A stretch of DNA of 64,000 bases from Chloroflexota bacterium (GCA_024224815.1 JAAENC010000496.1:124001-188000), one strand, 5' to 3'; positions 25,553-34,935 are shown, counted from the first letter of the stretch. Numbers and translations: made by a program. Notes: generated from the sequence alone by a model not told the origin.

Positions 25553-26104
25553 ATGCAACTCACCCAAAGACTTCGCAGACGAATTTTATTTATAGCCCTT
25601 TTAGCCTTAGGAACGGTCTGGACGCTACTCAGCGTAGACAAAAGCGGCTCCTCGACAGCCGGCCTGATCCCCGCCCCGCAAAAAGGTTTTCTTGCGCCAG
25701 ATTTCACGCTGGAAACGCTTGAAGGCGAAAGCCTACAACTCTCAGACCTACGCGGAAAGGTTGTGTTGCTCAATTTTTGGGCAACCTGGTGCCCGCCCTG
25801 CCGCGCTGAAATGCCCGCTTTTCAAGATGCCTATAGTGATTATAAAGATAAAGATTTCGTGATCGTAGCCGTCAATGCCACCCTGCAAGATAGCCCCAAT
25901 GATATTAGGGGTTTTGTAGACGAATTTGGATTAGGTTTTCCTGTTTTACTCGATACAAAAGGCAAAGCCAATCGGCTTTATCAGGTGCAGTCGTTGCCGA
26001 CATCCTTTTTTATTGATAAAGAAGGCATTATCAGCGAAGTTGTCGTTGGCGGCCCGATTGTCGAGGCGTTAATTCGTGCAAGAATTGAAGAATTATTACG
26101 ATAA
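25553..26104 (+). CDS. TlpA-like membrane-anchored thioredoxin
   Basis: 183 residues with an N-terminal TM anchor (about 9-26) and an extracytoplasmic thioredoxin fold. The active site is C80-P-P-C83 in NFWATWCPPCRAEMP; the cis-Pro loop is LPTSFFIDKEG. TlpA/ResA proteins reduce disulfides in apocytochromes or other exported proteins. It is followed after 83 bases by an Lgt-like membrane protein, which may be its partner or electron source. The start is preceded by a weak Shine-Dalgarno (GGAGAG). Confidence 0.9.
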   Translation: MQLTQRLRRRILFIALLALGTVWTLLSVDKSGSSTAGLIPAPQKGFLAPDFTLETLEGESLQLSDLRGKVVLLNFWATWCPPCRAEMPAFQDAYSDYKDKDFVIVAVNATLQDSPNDIRGFVDEFGLGFPVLLDTKGKANRLYQVQSLPTSFFIDKEGIISEVVVGGPIVEALIRARIEELLR

Positions 26105-26118
26105 GTTTATTATTCCAT

Positions 26119-26168
26119 CCCCCCGCTCCTGAACGGAGCATCCCCCCGTTTTACGGGGGGATTATAGG
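26119..26168. repeat. C-run/G-run palindromic element between tlpA-like and lgt-like genes
   Basis: Nested hairpins: GCTCC/GGAGC, then CCCCCCG-TTTTA-CGGGGGG (near 26142-26160), with outer C6 and G7 runs. There is no T run, so it is more likely a dispersed palindromic element or mRNA processing site than a terminator. Confidence 0.5.
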
Positions 26169-26187
26169 GGGGGCACCAGGAGAAATT

Positions 26188-26913
26188 ATGTTCCCTATTA
26201 TCAGACTCGGCCCTTTATCTTTACAAGCGCCCGGCCTTATGCTGCTCCTCTCACTCTGGATAGGCATCACCCTCACCGAAAAAAGCGCAAAAGCCTATAA
26301 AGTCTTGGCAGAAAAACTCTCAAATCTTATTCTGATCGCCCTCGTTGCTGGCATTCTCGGCGCGCGCATTGCTTATATAGCCCAATTTCCGCAAGCCTTT
26401 GCAGGAAATTTGCTAAGTATACTTTCGCTTAACCCGGGTCTGCTCGATATCACAGGTGGCGTAGCCGCGGCCATCATCGGCGCCCTAATTTATGGGCAAA
26501 AAAAAGAAATGGAATTTTGGAAAACACTCGACGCCCTGATCCCCTTTTTCGGGATGCTCGCCATCGGCCTCGCCACATCCAACCTTTCTTCTGGCAACGC
26601 CTTTGGGACGGAAACGGACCTTCCCTGGGGAATCAATCTCTGGGGGATGAAAAGACACCCCACCCAAATTTACACAATGCTCGCTGCGCTCCTGACCCTA
26701 AACTTGCTCTGGCCTCCCAAGCAGAATACTGACCCCCAAGCGGGTACCAGCTTCCTGACCTTCATCGCCTTCACCGCCATATACACCCTCTTCCTCGAAA
26801 CATTTCGCGGTGATAGCACGCTCATTTTTGGCGGAATCCGCTCCATGCAGCTTATTGCACTTATCGTGCTAGCCCTTAGCTTTTACTTTTTAGACAAGGT
26901 AAAAGAACTTTGA
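26188..26913 (+). CDS. Lgt-like polytopic membrane protein, catalytic residues missing
   Basis: 241 residues, about seven TM helices, with the outline of prolipoprotein diacylglyceryl transferase: GARIAYI near helix 3, ITGGVAAAIIG where Lgt has HGGxxG, SNLSSGNAFGT where Lgt has GRxGNFxNGExxG, and KRHPTQIYTML. By this alignment the essential His becomes Thr, the Arg becomes Ala and the Glu becomes Asn; an Asn and two Gly remain. It is therefore probably not a lipoprotein-modifying enzyme. Its position after a TlpA-like thioredoxin suggests a redox or lipid-carrier role. An AGGAGA ribosome binding site is present. Confidence 0.75.
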   Translation: MFPIIRLGPLSLQAPGLMLLLSLWIGITLTEKSAKAYKVLAEKLSNLILIALVAGILGARIAYIAQFPQAFAGNLLSILSLNPGLLDITGGVAAAIIGALIYGQKKEMEFWKTLDALIPFFGMLAIGLATSNLSSGNAFGTETDLPWGINLWGMKRHPTQIYTMLAALLTLNLLWPPKQNTDPQAGTSFLTFIAFTAIYTLFLETFRGDSTLIFGGIRSMQLIALIVLALSFYFLDKVKEL

Positions 26914-26915
26914 AC

Positions 26916-26986
26916 GCTCTCTATGCCGTCCCCGGCGCAGAACTTAAAGTAGAAATCGCCGTCGAGGACGGCGGCTAGAGCATTTT
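26916..26986 (+). terminator. Long stem-loop after the Lgt-like gene
   Basis: GCTCT/AGAGC (26916-26920, 26977-26981) and GCCGTCC/GGACGGC (26925-26931, 26966-26972) form an interrupted stem, followed by ATTTTTC. It is probably a terminator, possibly built from a mobile palindrome. Confidence 0.5.
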
Positions 26987-27038
26987 TCAGAATAGGCCCT
27001 TACAGAATCATCTCGTCATTTATTTAAAGAAAAAAAAT

Positions 27039-27067
27039 TTGTTTTCCCCCTCCCACCATGCTAGAAT
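27039..27067 (+). promoter_or_regulatory. Promoter of the UspA gene
   Basis: TTGTTT (27039-27044), 17 bases, TAGAAT (27062-27067) with TGC directly before it (extended -10). Confidence 0.6.
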
Positions 27068-27148
27068 AGATTCACAGGGTCATTCACGGAAAAGACAACA
27101 TCGCAGCTCTCATATATTTTCCTTTCCCTGAAATATAAGGAGAAAACG

Positions 27149-28057
27149 ATGATCACCCCAAGCCTCTGCACGCTAAATATCCTGCTCGCTGATGATGGCT
27201 CTCCACACTCGAAAGCGGCTATCAAATTATTGGGAGATTTGCCACTCAACGAGCAAAGCCTTATTAAAGCATTACGCGTTTTCACACCCGCCGACACAGC
27301 CGATGTCTGGCTACTTGAAAGAACCCTTGATCTCACAGAAAAAGCCCTCAAAGAACAAGGCAAAAGAGTAGAAAGCGAAATTGTGTTGGGACATCCCGCA
27401 GAAAAGATCATAGAAGTATCAGAAAAGCATAATGCCAGCATGATCGTCATTGGCGCAAAAGGTTTGCGCGCTACTTTTGGCATTTTATTAGGCGGTGTTG
27501 TTCAACAAGTCGTAGAGCATGCCGATCTCCCCGTATTGGTTGTTCGAGAACCCTATAATGGCCTAAAACGCGTCCTGTTCACCGTAGATGGATCAGAGCA
27601 AAGTAATAATATGATCGAATGTATGGGAGACTTCCCCTTCCCCGAAGGCGTAGAATTTGATGTTTTACATGTCGCTCCACCCATCCCTAGCGAGCAAGAG
27701 ATCCTTCAGTTTTGGCCCAGTGGTCTAGATATTTCCTACACAGTTCCTGTAGATGAAATCCGCGAAAGAATTGAAGAACGTGCTAAAGAAGAAGAAACCC
27801 GCGGCAAAAAGATATTATTAGAAGCACGCGAAAACCTTCTTGAACATGGTCTGGAAGCACAAATCAGCTTTATGCGTGGAGATGGTGCCACCGAGATCAT
27901 CGAATATGCCAGAGATCGCCGAACAGACCTAATTGTCAGCGGTGGTCGAGGGCTTGGTCCCGTTAGAAGCTGGGTTCTGGGTAGTGTCTCGCGTAAACTA
28001 TTGCATTACGCCCCCTGTTCAACCATGGTCGTTAAAAGCAAGCAAGAAGAGGGCTAA
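27149..28057 (+). CDS. Tandem universal stress protein (UspA x2)
   Basis: Two UspA domains in one 302-residue cytoplasmic chain. Domain 1 (about 5-142) has ILLADDGSPHSKAA and MIVIGAKGLRATFGILLGGVVQQVVEHADLPVLVV. Domain 2 (about 148-299) has VLFTVDGSEQSNN and LIVSGGRGLGPVRSWVLGSVSRKLLHYAPCSTMVV. The G-x2-G-x9-G-S/T nucleotide-binding signature is clearest in domain 2, so it may bind ATP. AAGGAGA precedes the ATG. Role under stress is unknown in this group. Confidence 0.93.
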   Translation: MITPSLCTLNILLADDGSPHSKAAIKLLGDLPLNEQSLIKALRVFTPADTADVWLLERTLDLTEKALKEQGKRVESEIVLGHPAEKIIEVSEKHNASMIVIGAKGLRATFGILLGGVVQQVVEHADLPVLVVREPYNGLKRVLFTVDGSEQSNNMIECMGDFPFPEGVEFDVLHVAPPIPSEQEILQFWPSGLDISYTVPVDEIRERIEERAKEEETRGKKILLEARENLLEHGLEAQISFMRGDGATEIIEYARDRRTDLIVSGGRGLGPVRSWVLGSVSRKLLHYAPCSTMVVKSKQEEG

Positions 28058-28112
28058 AGTATAATATTGAGAAAAAAATACTGGTATATCCTGACCTTAC
28101 ACAAATACACAC

Positions 28113-29213
28113 ATGGCAACCACAAATATTCACATTCGACGCATTAGCGAAAGAGAAGAGTTCAGAAAGCTAAAAGATTCCTGGGATGCGCTTCTCGCGC
28201 AAAACCATCGTCAATCCAGTTTTATAACTTGGGAATGGCTCTTTTCTTGGTGGGAAATTTATGGACAAAAGGACCAACTCTGGCTGGTTACAGCATGGCA
28301 AGACGAAGAACTTGTCGGCATCATCCCTCTTGCACGCAACAAAGAAAGAATAAAAGGCATTAACTTTCGCACGCTAGAATCTTTAGGCTCCCCCCAACGT
28401 GATGTAAGCGCTATTTTAGTAAAAAATATGGACGAGAAGATTATCACGGCAATGGCTGAGTATCTTCTTGCACAAAAAAAACAGTGGGATACAGTTGTAC
28501 TCGCTTACTATACGCAAAACGACCCAGTGTTGAACGCCCTTAGGCTTGCTTTTCAAAAGGCCGGCTATGAAGGGGTCGATAAATTTTCTGAGCAATTTTA
28601 TCTTCCCTTAGCAGGAGACTGGCCTTCTTTTCACGCAACACTCTCACGAAATTTTCGTAAAAATTTACGCAGGGCAACAAGTAGCGCAAAAAAGAAAGGT
28701 ATTGTTTCTCTAAAACACTATAAGGGGAAAGCAGCAAATTGGCCTATTTTTGAAAAGATCGTTGCCCTCAACCAATATGGCAATTTTCCGATTATTTACA
28801 ATTCTCAAAAAGAACAAGAATTCCACAAGAAGTTGCTTGAAGTGATGCAGGAAAAAGCGATCTTTGATATCTTTTTGCTTTACATAGATGATAAGCTTGT
28901 CGCTTATGAATACGGCTTCACTTACGGTCAAAGATACGAATCATGGCGTGCGGGGTACGACACACGTTACGATCCTAAAGTCTCCTCTGGAAAACTACTA
29001 GCCCAACTGTCTATAGAAAAATCATTTGAGTTAGGTTATCAAGAAGTAGATTTTTTACGTGGAGATGAGCCCTATAAATTAGGCTGGCGGCCTTCTGCTC
29101 GGAAATACACAAAAATTCGCTTCATTAAGAAAAATAATTATCTGGCCCTCTTCATATTTATTTACTTAGCTAAAATAAAATCTTGGCTAAAGAAGTATTT
29201 GCACAAGGCATAA
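28113..29213 (+). CDS. FemAB/CelD-like GNAT acyltransferase, paralogue 1
   Basis: 366 residues of the acetyltransferase group related to FemAB and CelD/BcsL (acetyltransferase-6 type). Motifs: SSFITWEWLFSWWEIYG near residues 35-50, LSRNFRKNLRR at about 177, the fold core VAYEYGFTYGQRYESWRAGYD, and GYQEVDFLRGDEPYKLGW. Members often acylate or add amino acids to cell-surface glycans or peptidoglycan precursors. It lies next to the EPS locus and beside a close paralogue (29298-30413), so a surface polymer substrate is likely but unproven. Confidence 0.85.
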   Translation: MATTNIHIRRISEREEFRKLKDSWDALLAQNHRQSSFITWEWLFSWWEIYGQKDQLWLVTAWQDEELVGIIPLARNKERIKGINFRTLESLGSPQRDVSAILVKNMDEKIITAMAEYLLAQKKQWDTVVLAYYTQNDPVLNALRLAFQKAGYEGVDKFSEQFYLPLAGDWPSFHATLSRNFRKNLRRATSSAKKKGIVSLKHYKGKAANWPIFEKIVALNQYGNFPIIYNSQKEQEFHKKLLEVMQEKAIFDIFLLYIDDKLVAYEYGFTYGQRYESWRAGYDTRYDPKVSSGKLLAQLSIEKSFELGYQEVDFLRGDEPYKLGWRPSARKYTKIRFIKKNNYLALFIFIYLAKIKSWLKKYLHKA

Positions 29214-29297
29214 ATTCCCAACTCTACTTGGGTGCGCCGAGCAAGCCAAAATCAGGAGCGTTGCATATTCTTTATTCCAAAAAAGAGAGCATCACAC

Positions 29298-30413
29298 ATG
29301 AAAAAAGAAAACATCCACATCCGACACATTGGTACAACAGAAGAGTTTGAAAGTCTGGAAAATGCCTGGAGCGAACTTCTGGTACAAAACCATGTCCAAT
29401 CAGCCTTCCTTTCTTGGGAATGGCTTTTTTCTTGGTGGAAAGTATATGCCCAAAAAAAAGAGCTGTGGCTGATTAGCGCATGGCAAAACGAAGAACTTGT
29501 TGGAATTATCCCCCTAATGCTACAAGATGAAGAGAAAAGCGGGTTTCATTTTCGCACCTTGTTCCCGTTAGGAAGTCCGCATTGTGATGTTACTGGGGTT
29601 CTCGTAAAAAACATACGTGAAGAAATTTTGCTCGCGCTGAGCAAATACCTGCTAGAGCAAAAAAAACTATGGGATACCTTAGCGCTTAATCATTTCACGC
29701 CAAACGACCCTGCATTAGCTTATATCAAAACCATTTTTCAAGAAGAGGGGTTGAAAACAAGAGAAAAATTTTCTGACCATTATTATTTAGAGCTGAATGA
29801 AACTTGGGAAGAACTTCACGCGAATCTATCCCGCAAGTTCCGTAAAAATTTACGAAGAGCATCACGTCTTGCAGAAGGCACTGGAAAAGTTTCCATGTCG
29901 CATTATTCTGGAAGTGAAGTAACCTGGCCAACTTTTCAGAAAATTGTAGATATCAATCAACACGCTCGTTTCCCTCTAATTTATCAATCACCAGAAGAGC
30001 AAGCTTTTCACAAAGAACTAAGTGAACGGGCTTCAAAAAGAGACTTGGTCTCTATCTTCTTACTGTCCATCGATAATATTCCTCTCGCATACGAATATGG
30101 CTTCACCTATAAGAAACGCTATGAAGCATGGCGCGCGGGATACGACATGCGTTTCGACCCCGCTATATCCATCGGGAAGCTACTCTCAAAAATGATGACG
30201 GAAAAAGCCTTTGAACTAAACTACACAGAAATTGACTTTTTACGTGGAGATGAAGCTTATAAACGAGATTGGAATACAAAAACAAGGGTATATACAAAAA
30301 CTCGTTTCGTCAAAAAGAGCCATCTTTTAGCTCGCTGGCTTTTTATTTTCTTGCCGGAGTTCAGAAAATCGATAAAAAGCTTACTTCCCCAAAAGTTGAT
30401 AGAGCGGCGTTAG
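29298..30413 (+). CDS. FemAB/CelD-like GNAT acyltransferase, paralogue 2
   Basis: Tandem duplicate of the preceding gene, with the same blocks: FLSWEWLFSWWKVYAQK, LSRKFRKNLRRASRL, AYEYGFTYKKRYEAWRAGYDMR, TEIDFLRGDEAYKRDW. The frame opens at a GTG at 29232, but the start at 29298 (MKKENIHIRHIG) aligns with the paralogue's N-terminus. The longer version would translate a dispersed repeat (AGCAAGCCAAAATCAGGAGC at 29240). Likely acts on the same surface polymer with a different donor or acceptor. Its end overlaps the convergent deacetylase gene by 33 bases. Confidence 0.83.
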   Translation: MKKENIHIRHIGTTEEFESLENAWSELLVQNHVQSAFLSWEWLFSWWKVYAQKKELWLISAWQNEELVGIIPLMLQDEEKSGFHFRTLFPLGSPHCDVTGVLVKNIREEILLALSKYLLEQKKLWDTLALNHFTPNDPALAYIKTIFQEEGLKTREKFSDHYYLELNETWEELHANLSRKFRKNLRRASRLAEGTGKVSMSHYSGSEVTWPTFQKIVDINQHARFPLIYQSPEEQAFHKELSERASKRDLVSIFLLSIDNIPLAYEYGFTYKKRYEAWRAGYDMRFDPAISIGKLLSKMMTEKAFELNYTEIDFLRGDEAYKRDWNTKTRVYTKTRFVKKSHLLARWLFIFLPEFRKSIKSLLPQKLIERR

Positions 30414-31391
30414 TCTATAAGCAAAAGCTGCCAGCGAGAGCTTTCTAAAAACACCAACTCGTGGAAAAAACAAAGCGTTTTCTTTCGTTAATTGCACATT
30501 TTTGTCTATTGTCGTGACCGCAAATTTTATCCCTTCTGCTTCTAAAAACCGAATTAGCTTCGGAGAGAAAAAATCTGGTTGTCCATCAGGGAAAGCAAAA
30601 ACGGGGAAAGCTTTATCCATTTCTTTTTGGATATTTTCCTGCGATTCTTTGATCTCTGCGCAAGCCTCATCAAATGGGATGCGCGTCAGTAAAGGATGAC
30701 TATGCGTATGCGCCGCGACACAAACACCTTTGCGACCTAATTCGCGTAACTCATCCCAATTAATAATATCTGTGGTGTCGCTCTTGGCCTTAGGCTTGCT
30801 CCCCTTATATAAAGTGTCTACCAGCCCCATCCCCTCTCTGAAATCGCCAGCCTTGATCTTGGCACGTAATAATTTTAGAGCAATCTCTCGTTTGGCAGGT
30901 GTAGAAAGGTCATAATTTCCATAAGCTGTCTCTAGTGTATCGGCATCCCAATTTTGAAGAGCCCAATAGAGCTTGTCCCACCAAAAAACACCTGCTTCTG
31001 GGTATGCTGTTGGCACAAAAAGAAGAGGTTGAATATCGTAACGCGCAGCAATAGGGAAAATATATTCTTTGAAATCCCGATAGCCATCATCCACTGTTAC
31101 CAAAACAGCCCGTTTTGGCAGCGTTTTTTGTCCGTCAATTGCACTCAGCACATCATCTATGCTTATTGGGCAATAATCTCGACGTAATAGACGCATTTGT
31201 TCTTCGAATTGCTCTGGGGTTGCGCTGATCAGTGAAGGGTCAAGCCACGGACGATTTTCAGGATAATCAACGCGATGATAATTGAGAGCGGTTAAAAAGT
31301 TATTTCCTCCGAACCCAGCCAAAACACGGGCGAATCCGCTTTTATATATCATCTGCAAGAGCGTGTTCTTTATCTTCTTTTTCAGAGCCAT
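30381..31391 (-). CDS. Polysaccharide deacetylase (NodB/CE4-like)
   Basis: Removes N-acetyl groups from glycans. The start at 31391 (MALKKKIKNTLL, AAGG seven bases upstream) is preferred to an upstream ATG at 31454, which falls inside the divergent promoter. CE4 motifs: TVDDGYRDF (catalytic and metal Asp pair), HTHSHPLLTRI (metal His), and FAFPDGQPDFFS. The N-terminus is basic and helical, without a clear signal peptide. Its location between the acyltransferases and the EPS operon suggests it edits the exported polymer. Confidence 0.87.
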   Translation of the reverse strand: MALKKKIKNTLLQMIYKSGFARVLAGFGGNNFLTALNYHRVDYPENRPWLDPSLISATPEQFEEQMRLLRRDYCPISIDDVLSAIDGQKTLPKRAVLVTVDDGYRDFKEYIFPIAARYDIQPLLFVPTAYPEAGVFWWDKLYWALQNWDADTLETAYGNYDLSTPAKREIALKLLRAKIKAGDFREGMGLVDTLYKGSKPKAKSDTTDIINWDELRELGRKGVCVAAHTHSHPLLTRIPFDEACAEIKESQENIQKEMDKAFPVFAFPDGQPDFFSPKLIRFLEAEGIKFAVTTIDKNVQLTKENALFFPRVGVFRKLSLAAFAYRLTPLYQLLGK

Positions 31392-31471
31392 GAAGTACCT
31401 TTTATCTATTAGGATATAATCTGTCGATATTCTACCAAATCTATCAAATATCAAAAAAACAGGAATCGTAT

Positions 31472-32596
31472 ATGCCTACAAAAAAAATATTCATTCTTAT
31501 TTTCTTATTTCTATTTACCGGATGCCAAGCAAAAACGCCGGAATCCGAAATGCCATCAACTGATACGCCATCTTTGCAGAATATAGACCCTGTAAAATTA
31601 GCATGGTTCTATAAACCGCCGGAAGATGGGACGCCGCTCGTTGCACTAGCCGAAAATTTCGATACTTTCGTTCTGACGCATTACGATGAAGACGAGCGAG
31701 ATGAATTACGGGAACTAGGTGTAAAAGCACCTTTTTTACAATATCTTCTTTTTGTTCAGATACAAGATCCTGGCTCTTGTGATGAAGAGCCATACGGAAA
31801 TCAGGTAGCCTACAAAGAAGGTGATTTTTGCACGATCAGCGCTGAGCACCCCGGATGGTTTCTTCGAGATAGTGATGGAAAAATAATTCGTAAAAAGAAA
31901 AATGTCTTTATGGATCCCGGGAATATCGAATATCGCGAGTTCTGGCTTGCGCGTACAAAGGAAATGCAAGAAGAATATAACTGGGATGGCGTTTTTATTG
32001 ACAATGTAGAAGCAAGCCTAAATAAATTTGAACGTTTAGAGCAACTCCCGGAAAAATACCCTACTGACGAAAGTTACCAAGCCGCAGTAGAGGGCTTTTT
32101 AGACTATGTGTATGGGCAGTATTTTAAACCTTATCAACGTCCTGTTTATGCAAATATTATCGAATATGAAGAAGAGGATGTTTGGCTACGCTATCTAAAC
32201 TATTTAGACGGGGCTATGCTCGAAGATTTTGCCGTTGACTATAATGATAGATATTATCGCAAATCATATTGGGAAACTCAGATGAATATGAGCTTGCAAG
32301 CACAAAGCATGGGCAAATCTCTGATATTGGTCTCGCAAGGAGAAATGCCTGATACAGAAAGAGCAAGGTTCTCCTTTGCTTCGTATTTACTTGTAAATAA
32401 TGGATCGGCTTCATTTCGATATACAGATTCAGACCATTATGAGGATGTATGGTTATATCAGAATTACGTTCTTGATCTAGGGAGTCCAAAAGGTGCTTTT
32501 TATGAATCTGACGGGGGTTGGCGCAGAGATTTTGAAAACGGAGATGTTTTTGTAAATCCGACATCTCATATAAGTGAAATCAGGATCATTAAATAA
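31472..32596 (+). CDS. Lipoprotein with putative glycoside hydrolase domain (GHL15-like)
   Basis: Lipoprotein signal with lipobox FTGC (Cys18). The remainder resembles the TIM-barrel hypothetical glycosyl hydrolase group GHL15/GHL10: VKLAWFYKPP, YLLFVQIQDP, GWFLRDSDGKII, VFMDPGNIEYREFW, YNWDGVFIDNVEASL (probable acidic centre), ANIIEYEE and GAMLEDFAVDYND. It probably cleaves or binds a surface polysaccharide. It is divergent from the deacetylase and convergent with the EPS operon, so it may be the EPS-degrading or trimming enzyme of the locus. Substrate unknown. Confidence 0.78.
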   Translation: MPTKKIFILIFLFLFTGCQAKTPESEMPSTDTPSLQNIDPVKLAWFYKPPEDGTPLVALAENFDTFVLTHYDEDERDELRELGVKAPFLQYLLFVQIQDPGSCDEEPYGNQVAYKEGDFCTISAEHPGWFLRDSDGKIIRKKKNVFMDPGNIEYREFWLARTKEMQEEYNWDGVFIDNVEASLNKFERLEQLPEKYPTDESYQAAVEGFLDYVYGQYFKPYQRPVYANIIEYEEEDVWLRYLNYLDGAMLEDFAVDYNDRYYRKSYWETQMNMSLQAQSMGKSLILVSQGEMPDTERARFSFASYLLVNNGSASFRYTDSDHYEDVWLYQNYVLDLGSPKGAFYESDGGWRRDFENGDVFVNPTSHISEIRIIK

Positions 32597-32623
32597 GATA
32601 GAACAAAACATTTTCTTATTTTC

Positions 32624-32664
32624 AAAAGTCCTCCAGAATCATTATGCTCTGGAGGACTTTTTTA
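32624..32664. terminator. Bidirectional terminator closing the EPS operon
   Basis: 14-bp stem AAAAGTCCTCCAGA/TCTGGAGGACTTTT with a 10-base loop and T runs on both strands. Confidence 0.9.
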
Positions 32665-32687
32665 GATTTTAGCGCAATTTTTATCCG

Positions 32688-34925
32688 CTACTTCTTCTGA
32701 TGGCGTCTCCTACGCAAAGAAACAACGATAACGCCTAATAAGAAAATCAGGATGACAGCGGAAGTAATGATAACGGCTGTACGCACCCAGTCTTGCTGAT
32801 AGGCAATACTGGTCACCGGGACAGTGTCCGGGATCAGTGTAGGATAAGCGCCCGGTACCGCTGTTGCAGATAAATTTTGTGTGCCTAGACCCAAAGCTGT
32901 ATCAACAGCATACATTTTTTCTGCATGAACAACGACATAGTCTCCACGCATTTCTGGTTTTAACAGAGGGTCAACCAAAGCATTTCCAGCCCATTCTAAG
33001 CCTAATGGCGTGCTGCCCATAACAGCCAAAATACTCTTTGAAGCATCCCATGGGGCAGGGAGCAGTTCTAAATAGCCTAGATCTGTATCTGATGGGATGT
33101 TATAGCTAATTTCAATACCATCTTCAATAGCGACATCGCTACCGGGCTCAAAACCAGCGGGCATTGTATCGGTTAATTCGCTGATAACGGCAAGACGAGA
33201 TGCCTGACCAACAAGGAGCAAATGCATATTAGCACGCGCATCATCTGGGATATCATCTGCAAAAAACACAGATGGTGTCAGGATTTTTCCTATGGCATCT
33301 TGCCCTAAATTAGCGGCAATCTTAGATCCTAATGCCCAGCTGGAAACATCATCAGATGGGAAAACAAAAGCTAATTTATCCAAGGTCGGGCTGTCTGTAA
33401 AGGGACTTGGGAACAAGCCTAGGTCACGTTCTAAGGATGGTGCTACAGGGTTAACATCAACCAACGGAATATGTAATAAGGAATCTTGACTGATCGACAT
33501 CCACAATCCATCATTATTTAATGTGGAACAATAATCGAAAGGAACAAATTCTGCTTGTACAGAAATAACATTTCTTCCGGAGCGGATAGCATAAGCGGGG
33601 ATATTAATATTCAACGGCGTAACTTTGTTGGCCGTAGCAGTGGAAAAGCGGACGCTCCCTAATGCCTCATCGTTTAGAAAAATAACAGCACCAGATGCAT
33701 CATAATCAAAAATCGCCGAATGTGAATAAATCAGATCAAAGAAAGAATCGCCTGTTGGTTCCTTCCCTAAGGGTACGAAAAACTCATATTCAAAAGCGTT
33801 ATACCCTACACCAGAAAGAGTTTGTGTTATATAGCCCAGCGAAGCAAGCGTGCGATCATCTGGAACATCTTTGACCTCGATAGCATCAGCAACATTAGAA
33901 ATAACTGCTAAACTCGCGTGTTTTCCTACGCGCAAGACACCAGAGCTAAATGCTTGTGCGGCTTTTACTACAGCAGCATCTTCAACGCCCCCAAAATACA
34001 AAACAACACGCGAAGCATTCCATGGGGAAACTGCCATTTGCACGGTTCCATCACTCGCTTCTACTTTTTGGGAGGGATTCGAACCTGTCACTGTAGCAGG
34101 GAAGCTCACTTCACTTAGAAGGGGAAGAGAATCTTGTTTCCCTACCAATATCACATGCGCATTGGCTTTTTCTAATTCTGTCATTGAGCTTGGACTAACC
34201 AAAGAAACTTCCTGAAGCCCCTCTGTCATGCGCCCCAAACTTGCCGCAACTATCATTGCTGATTGCAACTCTTCTTTTGTTGGCGCATCAGGAACAACGA
34301 GCAAAGCCTTTTCAGGAAGCAAAGAATCCATCTTATAAATGGGCCTTGGCAAGAGCGTCAAATTAGGTACGGGAGATTTATCATGGTGAGGCAAAGTGAA
34401 CCCGGAAGCACTACGAACCAGAACAGCCGTTTCATGGTCAAAAAGACAATCGATCGTCGCATCTAAAAAGATTTGAATAGAGTGCCTTCCATCTTCTCTG
34501 GTTGGATATAAAGCCTCTTCCGGGAAGGTGATTTCTACAGTTTGCACACCTGTGCGCAAGAAAATCACATCGACAACATGGTCATTTACAGTCACTTCCA
34601 TCAGTGCGCCTGAGTACTCTGAAATATCTTCAACAAATGGTCTTGACGAACGAACAGTTGTCTCAAGTTCCAAAATCATCTTTGCGCCTGGCTCTAATGC
34701 CCAGGATTCCGGCGTGCTAAAACGGATGAATGATGTGGCAAAAGGCCCCAGCATAACTTCATCCTGTATGCCCAACATACTAAAGGTGATAAATTCAGAT
34801 TCACCGGGATAGGGTGTAGGCGTTGATGGCCCTTGTCCTTGGGCATAGCCAGCCCCAGAGGGCTGAACCAGTAACATGCCAGTTAGGGCTGTTATTAATA
34901 CGAGCAAACTAAGAGTCTTCTTCAT
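32688..34925 (-). CDS. BcsB-like exopolysaccharide export/regulatory subunit
   Basis: 745 residues: signal peptide (about 1-28), large extracytoplasmic region, C-terminal TM helix (about 716-738) and basic tail RRRRHQKK. The layout and motifs resemble cellulose synthase subunit BcsB, with alternating carbohydrate-binding and flavodoxin-like domains: FSTPESWALEPGAKMILELE, VTVNDHVVDVIFL, and repeated VVLYFGGVEDAAVVKAAQAF and SILAVMGSTPLGLEWAGNAL. BcsB guides the nascent polymer from a membrane synthase. No BcsA is present; the processive-looking GT2 at 36071-37264 is the probable partner. Last gene of the operon; strong GGAGG ribosome binding site. Confidence 0.82.
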   Translation of the reverse strand: MKKTLSLLVLITALTGMLLVQPSGAGYAQGQGPSTPTPYPGESEFITFSMLGIQDEVMLGPFATSFIRFSTPESWALEPGAKMILELETTVRSSRPFVEDISEYSGALMEVTVNDHVVDVIFLRTGVQTVEITFPEEALYPTREDGRHSIQIFLDATIDCLFDHETAVLVRSASGFTLPHHDKSPVPNLTLLPRPIYKMDSLLPEKALLVVPDAPTKEELQSAMIVAASLGRMTEGLQEVSLVSPSSMTELEKANAHVILVGKQDSLPLLSEVSFPATVTGSNPSQKVEASDGTVQMAVSPWNASRVVLYFGGVEDAAVVKAAQAFSSGVLRVGKHASLAVISNVADAIEVKDVPDDRTLASLGYITQTLSGVGYNAFEYEFFVPLGKEPTGDSFFDLIYSHSAIFDYDASGAVIFLNDEALGSVRFSTATANKVTPLNINIPAYAIRSGRNVISVQAEFVPFDYCSTLNNDGLWMSISQDSLLHIPLVDVNPVAPSLERDLGLFPSPFTDSPTLDKLAFVFPSDDVSSWALGSKIAANLGQDAIGKILTPSVFFADDIPDDARANMHLLLVGQASRLAVISELTDTMPAGFEPGSDVAIEDGIEISYNIPSDTDLGYLELLPAPWDASKSILAVMGSTPLGLEWAGNALVDPLLKPEMRGDYVVVHAEKMYAVDTALGLGTQNLSATAVPGAYPTLIPDTVPVTSIAYQQDWVRTAVIITSAVILIFLLGVIVVSLRRRRHQKK

Positions 34926-34935
34926 TATGAGCCTC

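Noticed and set aside
26119-26168. Intrinsic terminator between the tlpA-like and lgt-like genes
   Set aside because: The hairpins are strong but have no T run after them; classed as a palindromic element.
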